Part shown: positions 34,644 to 43,097 of the stretch, piece after piece
Layout: each line of letters opens with the position of its first letter
Position numbering within the stretch: the stretch's first letter is position 1
NCBI GenBank assembly: GCA_944324455.1
Contig: CALUWJ010000001.1
Coordinates: 62,001 to 126,000, forward strand
DNA from: Candidatus Gastranaerophilales bacterium
GTDB taxonomy: Bacteria > Cyanobacteriota > Vampirovibrionia > Gastranaerophilales > Gastranaerophilaceae
Length of the DNA stretch: 64,000 nucleotides
Direction: 5' to 3'
Notes under the pieces: generated by a model
Databases searched by the model: none
What the model was told of the DNA's origin: nothing
What the model saw: only the letters and a program-made list of their open reading frames with translations
Made by a program: the position numbers and the translations under genes

Positions 34644-34728
34644 GTGAATTTTTCACACTGGTTTTTATAAGTATAAAACTGGGACGCACGAACAACGCTG
34701 CGTTCCTGTTTTGTATCAGGGATAAAGT
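34644..34728 (+). promoter_or_regulatory. Structured leader of the rimP-nusA operon
   Basis: Contains a small hairpin GTGAA/TTCAC (34644-34656), then an 8-base GC-rich stem GGGACGCA/TGCGTTCC with one G-T pair (34681-34688 with 34699-34706) and a 10-base loop, followed by TGTTTTGT. AGGGAT before ATG 34729 can act as the ribosome site. It could attenuate or protect the message. Confidence 0.5.
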
Positions 34729-35241
34729 ATGAAAGAAATTTTTAATAAAAAAGAAGTTATTGAAACAATAATTCCCGTAATTGAAAATACAGCAATGAGA
34801 TATGGGCTTATCCCCATTGAAATTTCACTGGAGAAAGAAAACGGCAAATGGTTTTTAAGAATTTTTATTTATTCTAATGACCACAATGTATCACATCTTG
34901 ATTGCGAAAACATTTCTCGAAGCTTAGGAGATATGCTTGATGAGTTAATTCCTTTTAAATATTATCTTGAAGTATCATCTCCGGGGTTAGACAGAAAATT
35001 CAAATCAGAAAAAGAATATATTATTTTTAAAGGTCACGATGTAATAATAAAGCTTAAAAATTCTATTGATGGAATTATTGATAAAACCCTTGAAGCAAAA
35101 CTTCTCGATTATAATGAAAGTTTTGGAATAAAAATCAAATATGAAAATAATGAATTTATTATCCCCCTAGAAAAAATTCATTCTACAAAACTAAACGATA
35201 AAATTCAAATAAACAAAAATAAAGGAGAAGACGATGATTAA
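34729..35241 (+). CDS. rimP: Ribosome maturation factor RimP
   Basis: 170 residues. It has the RimP N-terminal domain (YGLIPIEISLEKENGKWFLRIFIY, HLDCENISRSLGDMLDE) and the family-specific YYLEVSSPGLDRKFKSEKEY, followed by an SH3-like C-terminal part. It binds the 30S subunit during assembly. It is first in the conserved rimP-nusA arrangement, overlapping nusA by 8 bases. Leader structure precedes it. Confidence 0.93.
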   Translation: MKEIFNKKEVIETIIPVIENTAMRYGLIPIEISLEKENGKWFLRIFIYSNDHNVSHLDCENISRSLGDMLDELIPFKYYLEVSSPGLDRKFKSEKEYIIFKGHDVIIKLKNSIDGIIDKTLEAKLLDYNESFGIKIKYENNEFIIPLEKIHSTKLNDKIQINKNKGEDDD

Positions 35242-36484
35242 AATAGGAACAGCTCTGTTTGAAGCAGCAGAACAATTCGAGCGTGAAAAAGGCATCTCTA
35301 AAGAAATCTTGGTTAACTCATTATGTGATGCACTGGTTGCAGCATATAAAAAACACATTAGAGACAAAGACGCAACAAACGTTGAAGCTATTTTAGATGA
35401 ACAAGCAGGCGAAATCGGAGTTTTCAGAACTAAAGTTGTAGTTGAAAATGTTGAAGATGAAAATACGCAAATTTCACTAACTGATGCGAAAGAAATTGAC
35501 GAAGATGTTGAACTTGATGACGAAGTTAAAATTGAAGTAACTCCCGAAAACTTCGGCAGAGTTGCAGCACAAAGCGCAAAACAAGTTATAACTCAAAGAA
35601 TAAGAGAAGCTGAAAGAAAAATGGTTTTAGATGAATTTGTATCTAAAAAAGGCACTCTTATCACAGGTATTATCCAAAGAAGAACAGATAGAGCAGTAAT
35701 TGTTAATATAGGCAAAATTGATGCCGTTATGCCCACAAGAGAACAAATCCCCGGAGAATACTACAAACCCGGAAATCGTATCAGAGTATTTGTTCTTGAT
35801 GTTAAAGAAACATCTAAACTTCCACAAGTTATTGTTTCTCAAGCCCATGCAGAAATTGTTAGAGAATTATTTGAGCTTGAAGTTCCTGAAATTGAAGACG
35901 GCATTGTTGAAATTAAATCAATTGCTCGTGAAGCAGGCTTTAGAACAAAACTTGCCGTATGGTCAAATGACCCGTCTGTTGATTGCGTTGGGGCTTGTAT
36001 AGGACCTCGCGGCACAAGAATTCAAACAATAGTTAGCGAATTAAAAAATGAAAAAATTGATATCGTAAGATATTCGCAAGACCCTGTTGAATATATTGTT
36101 AATGCACTTAGTCCGGCAAGAATAATTTCAGTTGATATTTTAGCTGATGAAGAAGATAGAAAAGAAGCTTTCGTTATCGTTCCTGATGATCAATTATCTC
36201 TTGCAATAGGCAGAGAAGGTCAAAATGTTCGTTTAGCTCACAGATTAATCGGCTGGAAAATAGATATTAAATCTGAATCTCAAGCAAGAGAAATGGAAAA
36301 CAAAATATCTGATATTCAATATGAAAAAGAAGAACCAATTGAGCAAGATTATGTTGAAGAAGAAGATGAAATTGATGAAATAGCTCAAGAAGCTCTTGAA
36401 GAAACTTCTCAAACTGATATCGATGAAGAAGACACAATTCAAGATGAAGCTGAAGAAGAAGCTGAAACAATCGAAGAAGTTTAA
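35234..36484 (+). CDS. nusA: Transcription termination/antitermination factor NusA
   Basis: 416 residues: an N-terminal RNA-polymerase-binding domain, an S1 domain at about 135-200 (GTLITGIIQRRTDRAVIVNI), and two KH domains with CVGACIGPRGTRIQTIVSEL and LAIGREGQNVRLAHRLIGW. A strongly acidic Glu/Asp tail runs from about 360. It binds nascent RNA and polymerase, modulating pausing and termination. The site AAGGAG lies within rimP. A perfect hairpin terminator follows, so infB is not part of this operon, unlike in many bacteria. Confidence 0.95.
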   Translation: MIKIGTALFEAAEQFEREKGISKEILVNSLCDALVAAYKKHIRDKDATNVEAILDEQAGEIGVFRTKVVVENVEDENTQISLTDAKEIDEDVELDDEVKIEVTPENFGRVAAQSAKQVITQRIREAERKMVLDEFVSKKGTLITGIIQRRTDRAVIVNIGKIDAVMPTREQIPGEYYKPGNRIRVFVLDVKETSKLPQVIVSQAHAEIVRELFELEVPEIEDGIVEIKSIAREAGFRTKLAVWSNDPSVDCVGACIGPRGTRIQTIVSELKNEKIDIVRYSQDPVEYIVNALSPARIISVDILADEEDRKEAFVIVPDDQLSLAIGREGQNVRLAHRLIGWKIDIKSESQAREMENKISDIQYEKEEPIEQDYVEEEDEIDEIAQEALEETSQTDIDEEDTIQDEAEEEAETIEEV

Positions 36485-36500
36485 AATAAATCAAAATAAA

Positions 36501-36537
36501 AAAGAGGGCACTTTCATAAACTATGCCCTCTTTTTTA
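36501..36537 (+). terminator. Intrinsic terminator after nusA
   Basis: Arms AAAGAGGGCA (36501-36510) and TGCCCTCTTT (36524-36533) with a 13-base loop and a T6 tail. Confidence 0.9.
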
Positions 36538-36553
36538 GTACATAATTTTATTG

Positions 36554-36559
36554 TATAAT
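36554..36559 (+). promoter_or_regulatory. -10 element of the formyltransferase gene; predicts a leaderless mRNA
   Basis: TATAAT at 36554-36559 ends six bases before ATG 36566, just after the nusA terminator. No ribosome site. Confidence 0.6.
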
Positions 36560-36565
36560 TATTAA

Positions 36566-37435
36566 ATGGCAAAAGTAGTTTTAGTCGGATATGGTCAAAT
36601 GCTCTATTCTTTAATAGAAGGAGTATTGAATAGCAAAAATGAAATCTTGGGAGTTTTTAGAAATGATAGAATAAAATATTCATCATTTGAATTATTTTTT
36701 AAAGATATCTTTAATCCATCTAAAGATTATACAATTATAAAATCACATAAACTCCATGATATCAAAGCAAACAGCGTCAATTCCATTGAATTTATTGAAG
36801 AAATTGAAAAATTAAAACCCGATTTAATAATTGTCGGTTCTTGGGCGGAAAAATTTAAAAAAGATATTTTATCCATTGTTCCTTGCGTTAACTTTCATCC
36901 TGCCTTATTACCTAAAAATAGAGGCGCAAACCCTTATTTTTGGTCAATTTATCTAAATCAAAAAGTATCAGGGTTAACCATTCATTTTATGAATGAAAAA
37001 TTTGATAGAGGAGATATTATTCTTCAAGAAGCCATAACGATAGATGACAATGAAACAGGTGAAACCCTGAAGGATAAAACAACAGCACTAGCTAAAGTAA
37101 TGGTAGGGGAATTTTTAGATTTGTATAATAAAAAACAACTTCAACCCATTAAACAAAATGAAGAATTTGCAAGCTATGAACCGCAATTATCAGAAAAAGA
37201 AGTTGTAATTGACCTATCTAAACCAAAAACTGATGTATATAGACATCTAAGAGCGCTTCATCCTTGGGCTTGCCCTTATGTAAAAATTGCAAGAAGATAC
37301 GTTAAAATTCCCAATTATGAATTTTTAGATGTAAGCGAAAAATTAAAAGATAAAAAACCCTATGAAATCATAGAAAACAATAAAAAATATTTCATATTAA
37401 AAGGATATGATTTTTTAATAAAAGTCCACAAATGA
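36566..37435 (+). CDS. Formyltransferase (methionyl-tRNA or amino-sugar formyltransferase)
   Basis: 289 residues. The N10-formyltetrahydrofolate-using catalytic domain has the Asn-His-Asp triad: VNFHPALLPKNRGANPYFW supplies Asn and His, and GLTIHFMNEKFDRGDII supplies Asp. The C-terminal domain (LRALHPWACPYVKIARRYVKI) resembles the Fmt/ArnA C-terminal barrel. In true Fmt the loop usually reads RGxAPI; here it is RGANPYFW, closer to sugar-nucleotide formyltransferases. So either Fmt (initiator tRNA) or a lipid A/O-antigen amino-sugar enzyme. It stands directly before lptB, which fits an envelope role. Confidence 0.75.
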   Translation: MAKVVLVGYGQMLYSLIEGVLNSKNEILGVFRNDRIKYSSFELFFKDIFNPSKDYTIIKSHKLHDIKANSVNSIEFIEEIEKLKPDLIIVGSWAEKFKKDILSIVPCVNFHPALLPKNRGANPYFWSIYLNQKVSGLTIHFMNEKFDRGDIILQEAITIDDNETGETLKDKTTALAKVMVGEFLDLYNKKQLQPIKQNEEFASYEPQLSEKEVVIDLSKPKTDVYRHLRALHPWACPYVKIARRYVKIPNYEFLDVSEKLKDKKPYEIIENNKKYFILKGYDFLIKVHK

Positions 37436-37483
37436 TTATTTTTAAAAAAATTTATAATATAATTTATAAAAAAGAGAGAAGTT

Positions 37484-38224
37484 ATGAGAATAATTGCAAA
37501 AAATTTAGTTAAAATATATGGTGACCGTTCAGTTGTAAACGATGTTTCATTTGATGTTAATAAAGGAGAGGTTGTTGGGCTTTTAGGTCCTAATGGCGCC
37601 GGCAAGACCACAACTTTTTATATGGTTGTAGGACTTGTTAGAGCAAACAAAGGTCAGGTGTTAATTGAAGAAGACAATGGAAACACAATCGATATAACAG
37701 AACTCCCTATGAATGAAAGAGCTAAATTAGGTATTGGCTATCTTCCTCAAGAAACATCTATTTTTAGAAAATTAAATGTTGAAGATAATTTAAAACTCGT
37801 TCTTGAAATGAATGAAAAACTTAATGAAACTCAAAAAAAAGATTTATTAGAAAGTTTATTGACTGAATTTGGTGTTGCAAAATTAAGAACAGCACCATCA
37901 GTAGCTCTATCAGGGGGTGAAAGAAGAAGGGTTGAAATTGCAAGAGCACTGGCTGCTACTCCATCTTTTATTTTGCTTGATGAACCATTTACAGGGATTG
38001 ACCCTATTGCAATCGGAGAAATTAAAGAAAATATATATAAATTGGCAAAACAAAAAGGTATAGGAATTTTAATTACTGACCACAACCCTAAAGCAACTCT
38101 ATCTATTACAGATAGGGCAAACGTAATATTTGACGGGAAAATTAAAATTTCAGGCAAAAGCACAGATGTTGCTGTTGACCCTGTGGCTAAAGAATTTTAT
38201 CTTGGAAAAGATTTCGTACTGTAA
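37484..38224 (+). CDS. lptB: LPS export ABC transporter ATPase LptB
   Basis: 246 residues. It has LVKIYGDRSVVNDVSFDVNKG, Walker A GPNGAGKTT, GIGYLPQETSIFRKL (LptB Q-loop region), signature LSGGERRRVEIARAL and Walker B FILLDEPFTGIDPIA. It powers LPS extraction from the inner membrane with LptF/LptG. AGAGAG precedes ATG 37484. The permease gene begins at its stop (TAATG overlap), confirming the pair. Confidence 0.94.
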   Translation: MRIIAKNLVKIYGDRSVVNDVSFDVNKGEVVGLLGPNGAGKTTTFYMVVGLVRANKGQVLIEEDNGNTIDITELPMNERAKLGIGYLPQETSIFRKLNVEDNLKLVLEMNEKLNETQKKDLLESLLTEFGVAKLRTAPSVALSGGERRRVEIARALAATPSFILLDEPFTGIDPIAIGEIKENIYKLAKQKGIGILITDHNPKATLSITDRANVIFDGKIKISGKSTDVAVDPVAKEFYLGKDFVL

Positions 38225-39354
38225 TGGAAAATATAATAAATAAAATTAAAAATTATAAAATCTCGCTTTTAGATAAATTTATTTTATCTCAAGTGTTTGG
38301 TGCAACTTTAGTTTGTCTTATATTGTTTATTATTGTATGGATTGCGCCTGAAACACTTTTTAAAATAATTAAAAAAGTTTTAAATGACCGCATCGGATTA
38401 TATATGGCATGCAAACTTTTAGTATTAGAAATACCAAAAGTTTTAGCTAAAGCAATTCCTGTCGGAATTTTATTGGGCTCAATTTTTACTTTCGATAGAC
38501 TCTCTAAAAACTCTGAATTATCAATTTTAAGAGGCATAGGGCTTTCTTTTAACAGAATAATGGCTCCTGTTATATGTTTTGGATGTGTTTTATCTGTTTT
38601 TTGCTACATGGTAAATGACAAACTTGTTCCTATTGCAAGTAATAAACTTGGAGAATCAAGAGGAGGCGGAAGCCATTTTGTTTATATTGTTGAAAATGCC
38701 AATAAAACCCCAAAACAAAATATAATTGTTTCAAATTTTTCACCTAATGAAATTTATGATATTACTGTTATGAATTTTTCAGATGAAAAATATAAAGATG
38801 CAACAACTTTTAAAAGCATTGTTTTTGCACCTGTTGCGCACCCAAAAGACAATGCTTGGGTTTTAGATAATGCTTTAATATATTACATTGATGACGATGG
38901 GATTTATCGTAGAGTTGAAAGAAAAGAAAAATATTTAATCTTGCAAGAAGGCTCACAAGCTCGTGATGTATTTGATTTGATGTTAAACACAACAAGAAAA
39001 GAAAGAGTTTTCACTAATCATCAAATTTCAAAATATGCAAAATTATTAAAAGAAGCTAATTTTTCAGACGAATATCGTTATTTTAAAACAAAACTATATC
39101 AAAGATATCTTCATCCTCTAACTTGTATATTATTTGCAATAATAGGATGTTTATTGGGCTTTGCACCGCCTCGCTCGCAAAGACTTATCGGTTTTACAAT
39201 AGCAGTCGGCATAATTTTTGGCTATTATATAACACTGCCATTTTTTGATTTATTGGCGCAAAAGGGAGTTTTACCTTCGTTTATAGCAGCGGCGCTCCCA
39301 ATGTTTTTATTTTTAGTATCTATTTTTATAATCAAAAAAGTGAAGGATTTATAA
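38224..39354 (+). CDS. LptF/LptG-family permease (YjgP/YjgQ)
   Basis: 376 residues: three N-terminal membrane helices (about 20-40, 55-75, 100-125), a periplasmic beta-jellyroll of about 140 residues, and three C-terminal helices. Family landmarks are LLDKFILSQVFGATLVCL, PKVLAKAIPVGILLGSIFTF, SELSILRGIGLSFNRIMAPV and LGFAPPRSQRLIGFTIAV. Only one permease gene is present, so it may form a homodimer or pair with a paralogue elsewhere. It overlaps both lptB and the next gene by single bases. Confidence 0.9.
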   Translation: MENIINKIKNYKISLLDKFILSQVFGATLVCLILFIIVWIAPETLFKIIKKVLNDRIGLYMACKLLVLEIPKVLAKAIPVGILLGSIFTFDRLSKNSELSILRGIGLSFNRIMAPVICFGCVLSVFCYMVNDKLVPIASNKLGESRGGGSHFVYIVENANKTPKQNIIVSNFSPNEIYDITVMNFSDEKYKDATTFKSIVFAPVAHPKDNAWVLDNALIYYIDDDGIYRRVERKEKYLILQEGSQARDVFDLMLNTTRKERVFTNHQISKYAKLLKEANFSDEYRYFKTKLYQRYLHPLTCILFAIIGCLLGFAPPRSQRLIGFTIAVGIIFGYYITLPFFDLLAQKGVLPSFIAAALPMFLFLVSIFIIKKVKDL

Positions 39355-40154
39355 TGAAAAAAATAATTATTTTATTATTATTGTTAATTTTTTCTTTTAG
39401 TCCCGTTCTTGCAAAAGAAAAAATTGAAGTAACCCAAGATGGAGCAGGAATATATATCTTTAAAATCAATACAAAAAAATACGGCTCAAAAATAAAACCC
39501 TATGTATCAAAAAAATTAACTACACCTAAAAAAGTCTATGATGACGAATGTTTTGACTTAGTAGTTAACGCTGGGTATTTTGATGTTAAAAACGGCAAAA
39601 GCGTATCATATATTGTAGTTAATAATGAACTGATTTCAGACCCCAAAGATAATCCTGAATTAACAGAAAGCTTAAAACAAGAAGGCAGACTTGAAAAAGT
39701 TTTATCAAGAGGTGAATTAAGAATTTTAGAAACAAAAAGACATAAACTAAAATTTGATATAGCATATCATAATGAACCTATTAAAAAAAAATACAAGGCA
39801 AAACATATATTGCAAGCAGGACCAATTCTTCTTCCTCAAATGGATTTAGCTCAAGAAGGGTTTGTTATTTATGATGATGATATGGTAAAATTTCAAAGTG
39901 CAGATATTTTAAAAAGACGGGAAAGAACTGCAATTGGTTTAAAAGGCAAATACTTCTATATAGTTATATTCACAAAAGACAATAAAGTTGATGCTAAAGA
40001 AATGAGAGATTATTTGCTTGATGAATTAAAACTAGATAAAGCTCTGGCTTTTGATGGCGGTTTATCTACGGCAATTAACTATAAAGATATTTCAATAGGT
40101 TCATTAGGCAAATACCAAAGAAAAGTTAAATCATTCCTTGTTATAGAAAGGTAA
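39354..40154 (+). CDS. Phosphodiester glycosidase family protein (NAGPA-like), exported
   Basis: 266 residues with a Sec signal (MKKIIILLLLLIFSFSPVLA). The mature part has the NAGPA-fold motifs VVNAGYFDVKNGK and AFDGGLSTAIN, with RRERTAIGLKG between. The family removes or handles sugars linked through phosphodiesters in the envelope. It is coupled to the LptF/G gene (TAATG) and followed by a one-helix protein, suggesting a job in LPS or glycan trimming at the outer face (inference). Confidence 0.85.
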   Translation: MKKIIILLLLLIFSFSPVLAKEKIEVTQDGAGIYIFKINTKKYGSKIKPYVSKKLTTPKKVYDDECFDLVVNAGYFDVKNGKSVSYIVVNNELISDPKDNPELTESLKQEGRLEKVLSRGELRILETKRHKLKFDIAYHNEPIKKKYKAKHILQAGPILLPQMDLAQEGFVIYDDDMVKFQSADILKRRERTAIGLKGKYFYIVIFTKDNKVDAKEMRDYLLDELKLDKALAFDGGLSTAINYKDISIGSLGKYQRKVKSFLVIER

Positions 40155-40157
40155 AAA

Positions 40158-40616
40158 ATGAGATTTCCAAAAATAGATTTATGTAAAATCAAAAAAATAA
40201 CAGCAATAGAAATTACAACAATATTCCTAGCTTTTATAGCTCTTGGCGTATATTATTCACCTAAATTTATGCAAAAACAAGAAATTATGAAAGCCGCTAA
40301 AATTAAAGCAGACAATGCCGTTTTTGCCTCAAAAGTTCTTGAAGAATTTGCACAAGACAAAAACGCAAAACCATCTGTTGTAACTCAAAAAATAGCAGAT
40401 GAATTAAATTTAATTGCCAAAAACCCTTATGACAGAAAAGCAAAAGCCTATACTTTTGATATTAATTGCAAAGGCTGCAATAGCATAGAATATGATGATA
40501 ATTTATCTATGGTTATTTTAACAACATACAATAAAAGAGGTGAGTTAATAGCAAGAACAGTTATAAAACCGCCTTCTTTTGTAACATATAATAAAATGGA
40601 TGAAAAGAAAAAATAG
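40158..40616 (+). CDS. Hypothetical single-span membrane protein at the end of the lpt operon
   Basis: 152 residues with one N-terminal membrane helix at about 17-35 (IEITTIFLAFIALGVYYS), then a periplasmic domain with a helical stretch and a short Cys pair (INCKGCNSIEY). The layout resembles type IV pilin-like or assembly proteins, but there is no prepilin cleavage motif. It starts 3 bases after the glycosidase gene with AAAGG and ends at a good terminator. No family recognised. Confidence 0.6.
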   Translation: MRFPKIDLCKIKKITAIEITTIFLAFIALGVYYSPKFMQKQEIMKAAKIKADNAVFASKVLEEFAQDKNAKPSVVTQKIADELNLIAKNPYDRKAKAYTFDINCKGCNSIEYDDNLSMVILTTYNKRGELIARTVIKPPSFVTYNKMDEKKK

Positions 40617-40620
40617 TTTA

Positions 40621-40650
40621 AAAGAGAACAGTTTTAGTTCTCTTTTTTAT
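40621..40650 (+). terminator. Intrinsic terminator of the lpt operon
   Basis: Arms AAAGAGAAC (40621-40629) and GTTCTCTTT (40637-40645) with a 7-base loop and T-run. Confidence 0.9.
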
Positions 40651-40721
40651 ATTAAAAACATTTTCTCAAGTTTTTATATCGTATATATAAAAAAATAATT
40701 TTAAAATTTACAAAAAAATGC

Positions 40722-40749
40722 TTGAAAAATCCTTTTAAAGGAATACAAT
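40722..40749 (+). promoter_or_regulatory. Promoter of the formate/nitrite channel gene
   Basis: TTGAAA (40722-40727), a 16-base spacer, then TACAAT (40744-40749). The predicted start near 40756 gives a leader of about 118 bases. Confidence 0.6.
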
Positions 40750-40755
40750 TTTTTT

Positions 40756-40873
40756 CGGTAAAGTTTTTAATTACCAATTGCATATTGGAAGCAAAAATTA
40801 TTGAGTGATATATTTCACTTTTTTGTTTTGCAAAATAATATGAAAAGTCTTTAGTATGAATTAAGGAGATGTT
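40756..40873 (+). promoter_or_regulatory. Structured leader of the formate/nitrite channel gene, with a terminator-like hairpin
   Basis: Successive elements: GGTAA/TTACC, then CCAAT/ATTGG sharing two bases with the first (so the two stems compete), then AGTGA/TCACT (40804-40808 with 40815-40819) followed directly by a T-run. The last stem can sit inside a wider GCAAAA/TTTTGC pairing. Mutually exclusive stems before a terminator suggest attenuation. AAGGAG precedes ATG 40874. No known riboswitch class recognised. Confidence 0.5.
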
Positions 40874-41755
40874 ATGTCAAATCAAACAATAGATAACAAA
40901 GATTGTTTGGCACCCAATGAGGTAGCACATGGATTTTCTGAAAAAGTTATGCCCACAAAAGCAGCATACAGAAAATCTAAAATGTTTGTTTTAGCCATTG
41001 CGGCAGGTGCATTTATTGCTTATGGTGCACAAGTTAGTTTAACGGTTTCAACAGGTGAAGCAGAATTTCTTGGCTGGGGTGCTTCAAAATTAATCGGCGC
41101 AATGGTTTTTGCTGCAGGCTTGATGATGGTAGTTTTAACAGGGGCAGAATTATTCACAGGTAATGTTATGATGATGTTTTCTGTTATAGAAAAGAAAATC
41201 ACTTGGGCAAAATTATTCAGAAGCTGGTCAATTGTTTATCTTGGCAACTTTGTAGGTTCAATTATATTAGCCTTTTTGGTTTATTATGGCGCTATGTGCC
41301 ACAATGCCCACGATGCTCTTGGAGCTAATACATTAACAAATGCACACATGAAAGTTAATTTATCATTTGTTGAAGCTTTTTGCAGAGGTATTTTATGTAA
41401 CTGGTTAGTTTGTTTGGCTGTTTGGATGGCTACAAGCTCAAGAAGAGTTATCGGTAAAATATTTGCAATCTTCTTCCCAATCATGACTTTCGTTGCTTCA
41501 GGCTATGAGCACTCTGTTGCAAATATGTTCTTTATTCCAAGCGGAATTTTAATGAAATCAGTTCCATCTGTTGTTGCTGCTTCCGGTCTTGATGCCGCTC
41601 AATTGGCAACATTATCTTGGAAATCGTTTTTCTTAAATAACTTAATTCCTGTTACATTAGGAAATATCGTAGGTGCTTTAGTATTTGTTGTATTATTATT
41701 CTGGATGGCATATTTAAGAGATGACCATAATCAACAAACAGAAGAAGATAAATAG
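40874..41755 (+). CDS. Formate/nitrite transporter family channel (FocA/NirC)
   Basis: 293 residues with six membrane helices. Motifs are KMFVLAIAAGAFIAYGAQVS, GWGASKLIGAMVFAAGLMMV, TGAELFTGNVMMMF, NFVGSIILAFLVYYGAM, FCRGILCNWLVCLAVWMA, ASGYEHSVANMFFIPSGI and NNLIPVTLGNIVGALVF, all typical of the pentameric FNT channels. GYEHSVANM contains the conserved pore His. It would pass formate, nitrite or hydrosulfide across the inner membrane, fitting mixed-acid fermentation. It is a single gene with its own leader and terminator. Confidence 0.95.
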   Translation: MSNQTIDNKDCLAPNEVAHGFSEKVMPTKAAYRKSKMFVLAIAAGAFIAYGAQVSLTVSTGEAEFLGWGASKLIGAMVFAAGLMMVVLTGAELFTGNVMMMFSVIEKKITWAKLFRSWSIVYLGNFVGSIILAFLVYYGAMCHNAHDALGANTLTNAHMKVNLSFVEAFCRGILCNWLVCLAVWMATSSRRVIGKIFAIFFPIMTFVASGYEHSVANMFFIPSGILMKSVPSVVAASGLDAAQLATLSWKSFFLNNLIPVTLGNIVGALVFVVLLFWMAYLRDDHNQQTEEDK

Positions 41756-41769
41756 TTAATTATATTAAA

Positions 41770-41801
41770 AGAACGGCTTATTATTCAGCCGTTCTTTTTT
41801 T
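41770..41801 (+). terminator. Intrinsic terminator after the formate/nitrite channel
   Basis: Arms AGAACGGCT (41770-41778) and AGCCGTTCT (41787-41795) with an 8-base loop and T7. It ends only 13 bases before the next start codon. Confidence 0.9.
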
Positions 41802-41814
41802 CTCTAAAACTGGT

Positions 41815-43044
41815 ATGAAAAAGTTTTTTATTCTTATAGCTTTAATAATTTATTCTTTTAATATCTCATCGGCATTAGCTGATGAATTAGATGATGTTAT
41901 CTTATCGCCGGAAGCCGAAAAAACAGAACATAAAAAAGATTTAATGGAACATGAACACGAAGTAATCTTGGAAAAACCAATATTACTAGAGCCTGAAGAA
42001 AAAAAACAATCTGAAAAAATCAACCCCTACACAAAAAAAGCCTTAAAAGGAATTATTGAAAAAGAATATGATTTAAATTCACCTGAAGGAATGTTTCATA
42101 ATCAACTAAGGGCTGAATTTAACAAAGGCCCTATTAAAGATGTAGGACTGCAAGCAAATTTTATTAACACAATCGGTGAAACAATAGATGAAAATGACGC
42201 TGATTTTAAATTCAATCCCCAATTAATAAATGTTGGGGTTAAAGGTAAATTCAGAAGCGAAAAAGAAGGGTATAATCTATTATTTGACCTTACACCTAAT
42301 ATGCATGAAAACTTTTTCCACAGATTAGTTTTGGATGCTTGGGTTGAAACAAACAGAATTCCTCATCATACGCTAATGTTTGGAACATCTCGGCCTAATG
42401 TTGGATATGAAGGCGGCATGAGTCCATATTTAGTTCCATTTTTATCAAGAAGCCAAACAGCAAGAAATTTTGGCAACATCAGAAAAACAGGTATCCGCTT
42501 AAAGGGTGATTATAAATATATTGATTATGATATAGGCGGATATAGCTCAGACACTTGGTATACAGAATTCTTCCCCGGAGTTGAAACAGATTTATGGGTT
42601 AATTTTAAACCTTTTGCAAATGTTAAAGATAAAATAGGCAATTTGAATATCGGTGGCGGCATTGAAGCAGGCGGAAGAAACGGACAAGATTTCTTTGTAA
42701 CATCAGCAGCTCTTAGATATGATTATAAAAAATTCTGGTTAAGAGCGGAATTTCAAAATGCGGATGGTTCAAACGGCTCATCAGGTTTAACCGATAAAAA
42801 AAGATGGGGCTACAATGTAACAATAGCATACCGAATAACTAAAAAATTAGAACTGCTTTTAAGATATGATGATTTTGACCCTGATAAAACAAAAGCCAAC
42901 AATAATACAAGAGAATACACGGCAGGTATCAACTATTTTATTTTAGGTCAAACCGCAAGAATAATGCTAAATTATGTATTTTGTCAAAATTTGGCCGCCC
43001 ATGATTCTCATAAAATAATTCTCGGTACTCAATTTTTATTATAA
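41815..43044 (+). CDS. Outer-membrane beta-barrel protein (OprO/OprP-like porin)
   Basis: 409 residues with a signal peptide (MKKFFILIALIIYSFNISSA), a charged Glu/Lys-rich region to about residue 75, then alternating amphipathic beta strands. Examples are GLQANFINTIGE, NLLFDLTPNMHENFFHRL, HHTLMFGTSRPNVGYEGG and KLELLLRYDDFDPD; the end HKIILGTQFLL has the usual barrel-terminal hydrophobic residues. It resembles phosphate-selective porins. No ribosome site or clear promoter lies in the 13 bases after the upstream terminator, so expression may rely on read-through. Solute unknown. Confidence 0.75.
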   Translation: MKKFFILIALIIYSFNISSALADELDDVILSPEAEKTEHKKDLMEHEHEVILEKPILLEPEEKKQSEKINPYTKKALKGIIEKEYDLNSPEGMFHNQLRAEFNKGPIKDVGLQANFINTIGETIDENDADFKFNPQLINVGVKGKFRSEKEGYNLLFDLTPNMHENFFHRLVLDAWVETNRIPHHTLMFGTSRPNVGYEGGMSPYLVPFLSRSQTARNFGNIRKTGIRLKGDYKYIDYDIGGYSSDTWYTEFFPGVETDLWVNFKPFANVKDKIGNLNIGGGIEAGGRNGQDFFVTSAALRYDYKKFWLRAEFQNADGSNGSSGLTDKKRWGYNVTIAYRITKKLELLLRYDDFDPDKTKANNNTREYTAGINYFILGQTARIMLNYVFCQNLAAHDSHKIILGTQFLL

Positions 43045-43047
43045 AAA

Positions 43048-43077
43048 ATACTCCTTACAAAAATGCAAGGAGTATAT
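43048..43077. terminator. Bidirectional intrinsic terminator
   Basis: Arms ATACTCCTT (43048-43056) and AAGGAGTAT (43067-43075), flanked by A-rich and T-rich runs. It lies between the convergent porin gene and the coiled-coil secreted protein gene. Confidence 0.8.
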
Positions 43078-43097
43078 TATATTTAAATTTATTTTTA

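Noticed and set aside
34644-34728. tRNA gene before rimP, as metY in E. coli
   Set aside because: The leader is too short and forms no cloverleaf; only two simple hairpins are present.
35718-36002. 94-codon frame inside nusA
   Set aside because: It lies in another frame of a highly conserved gene with no ribosome site; a shadow.
41802-41814. Leaderless promoter for the porin gene
   Set aside because: No convincing -10 in the short gap after the terminator; best hexamers match poorly.
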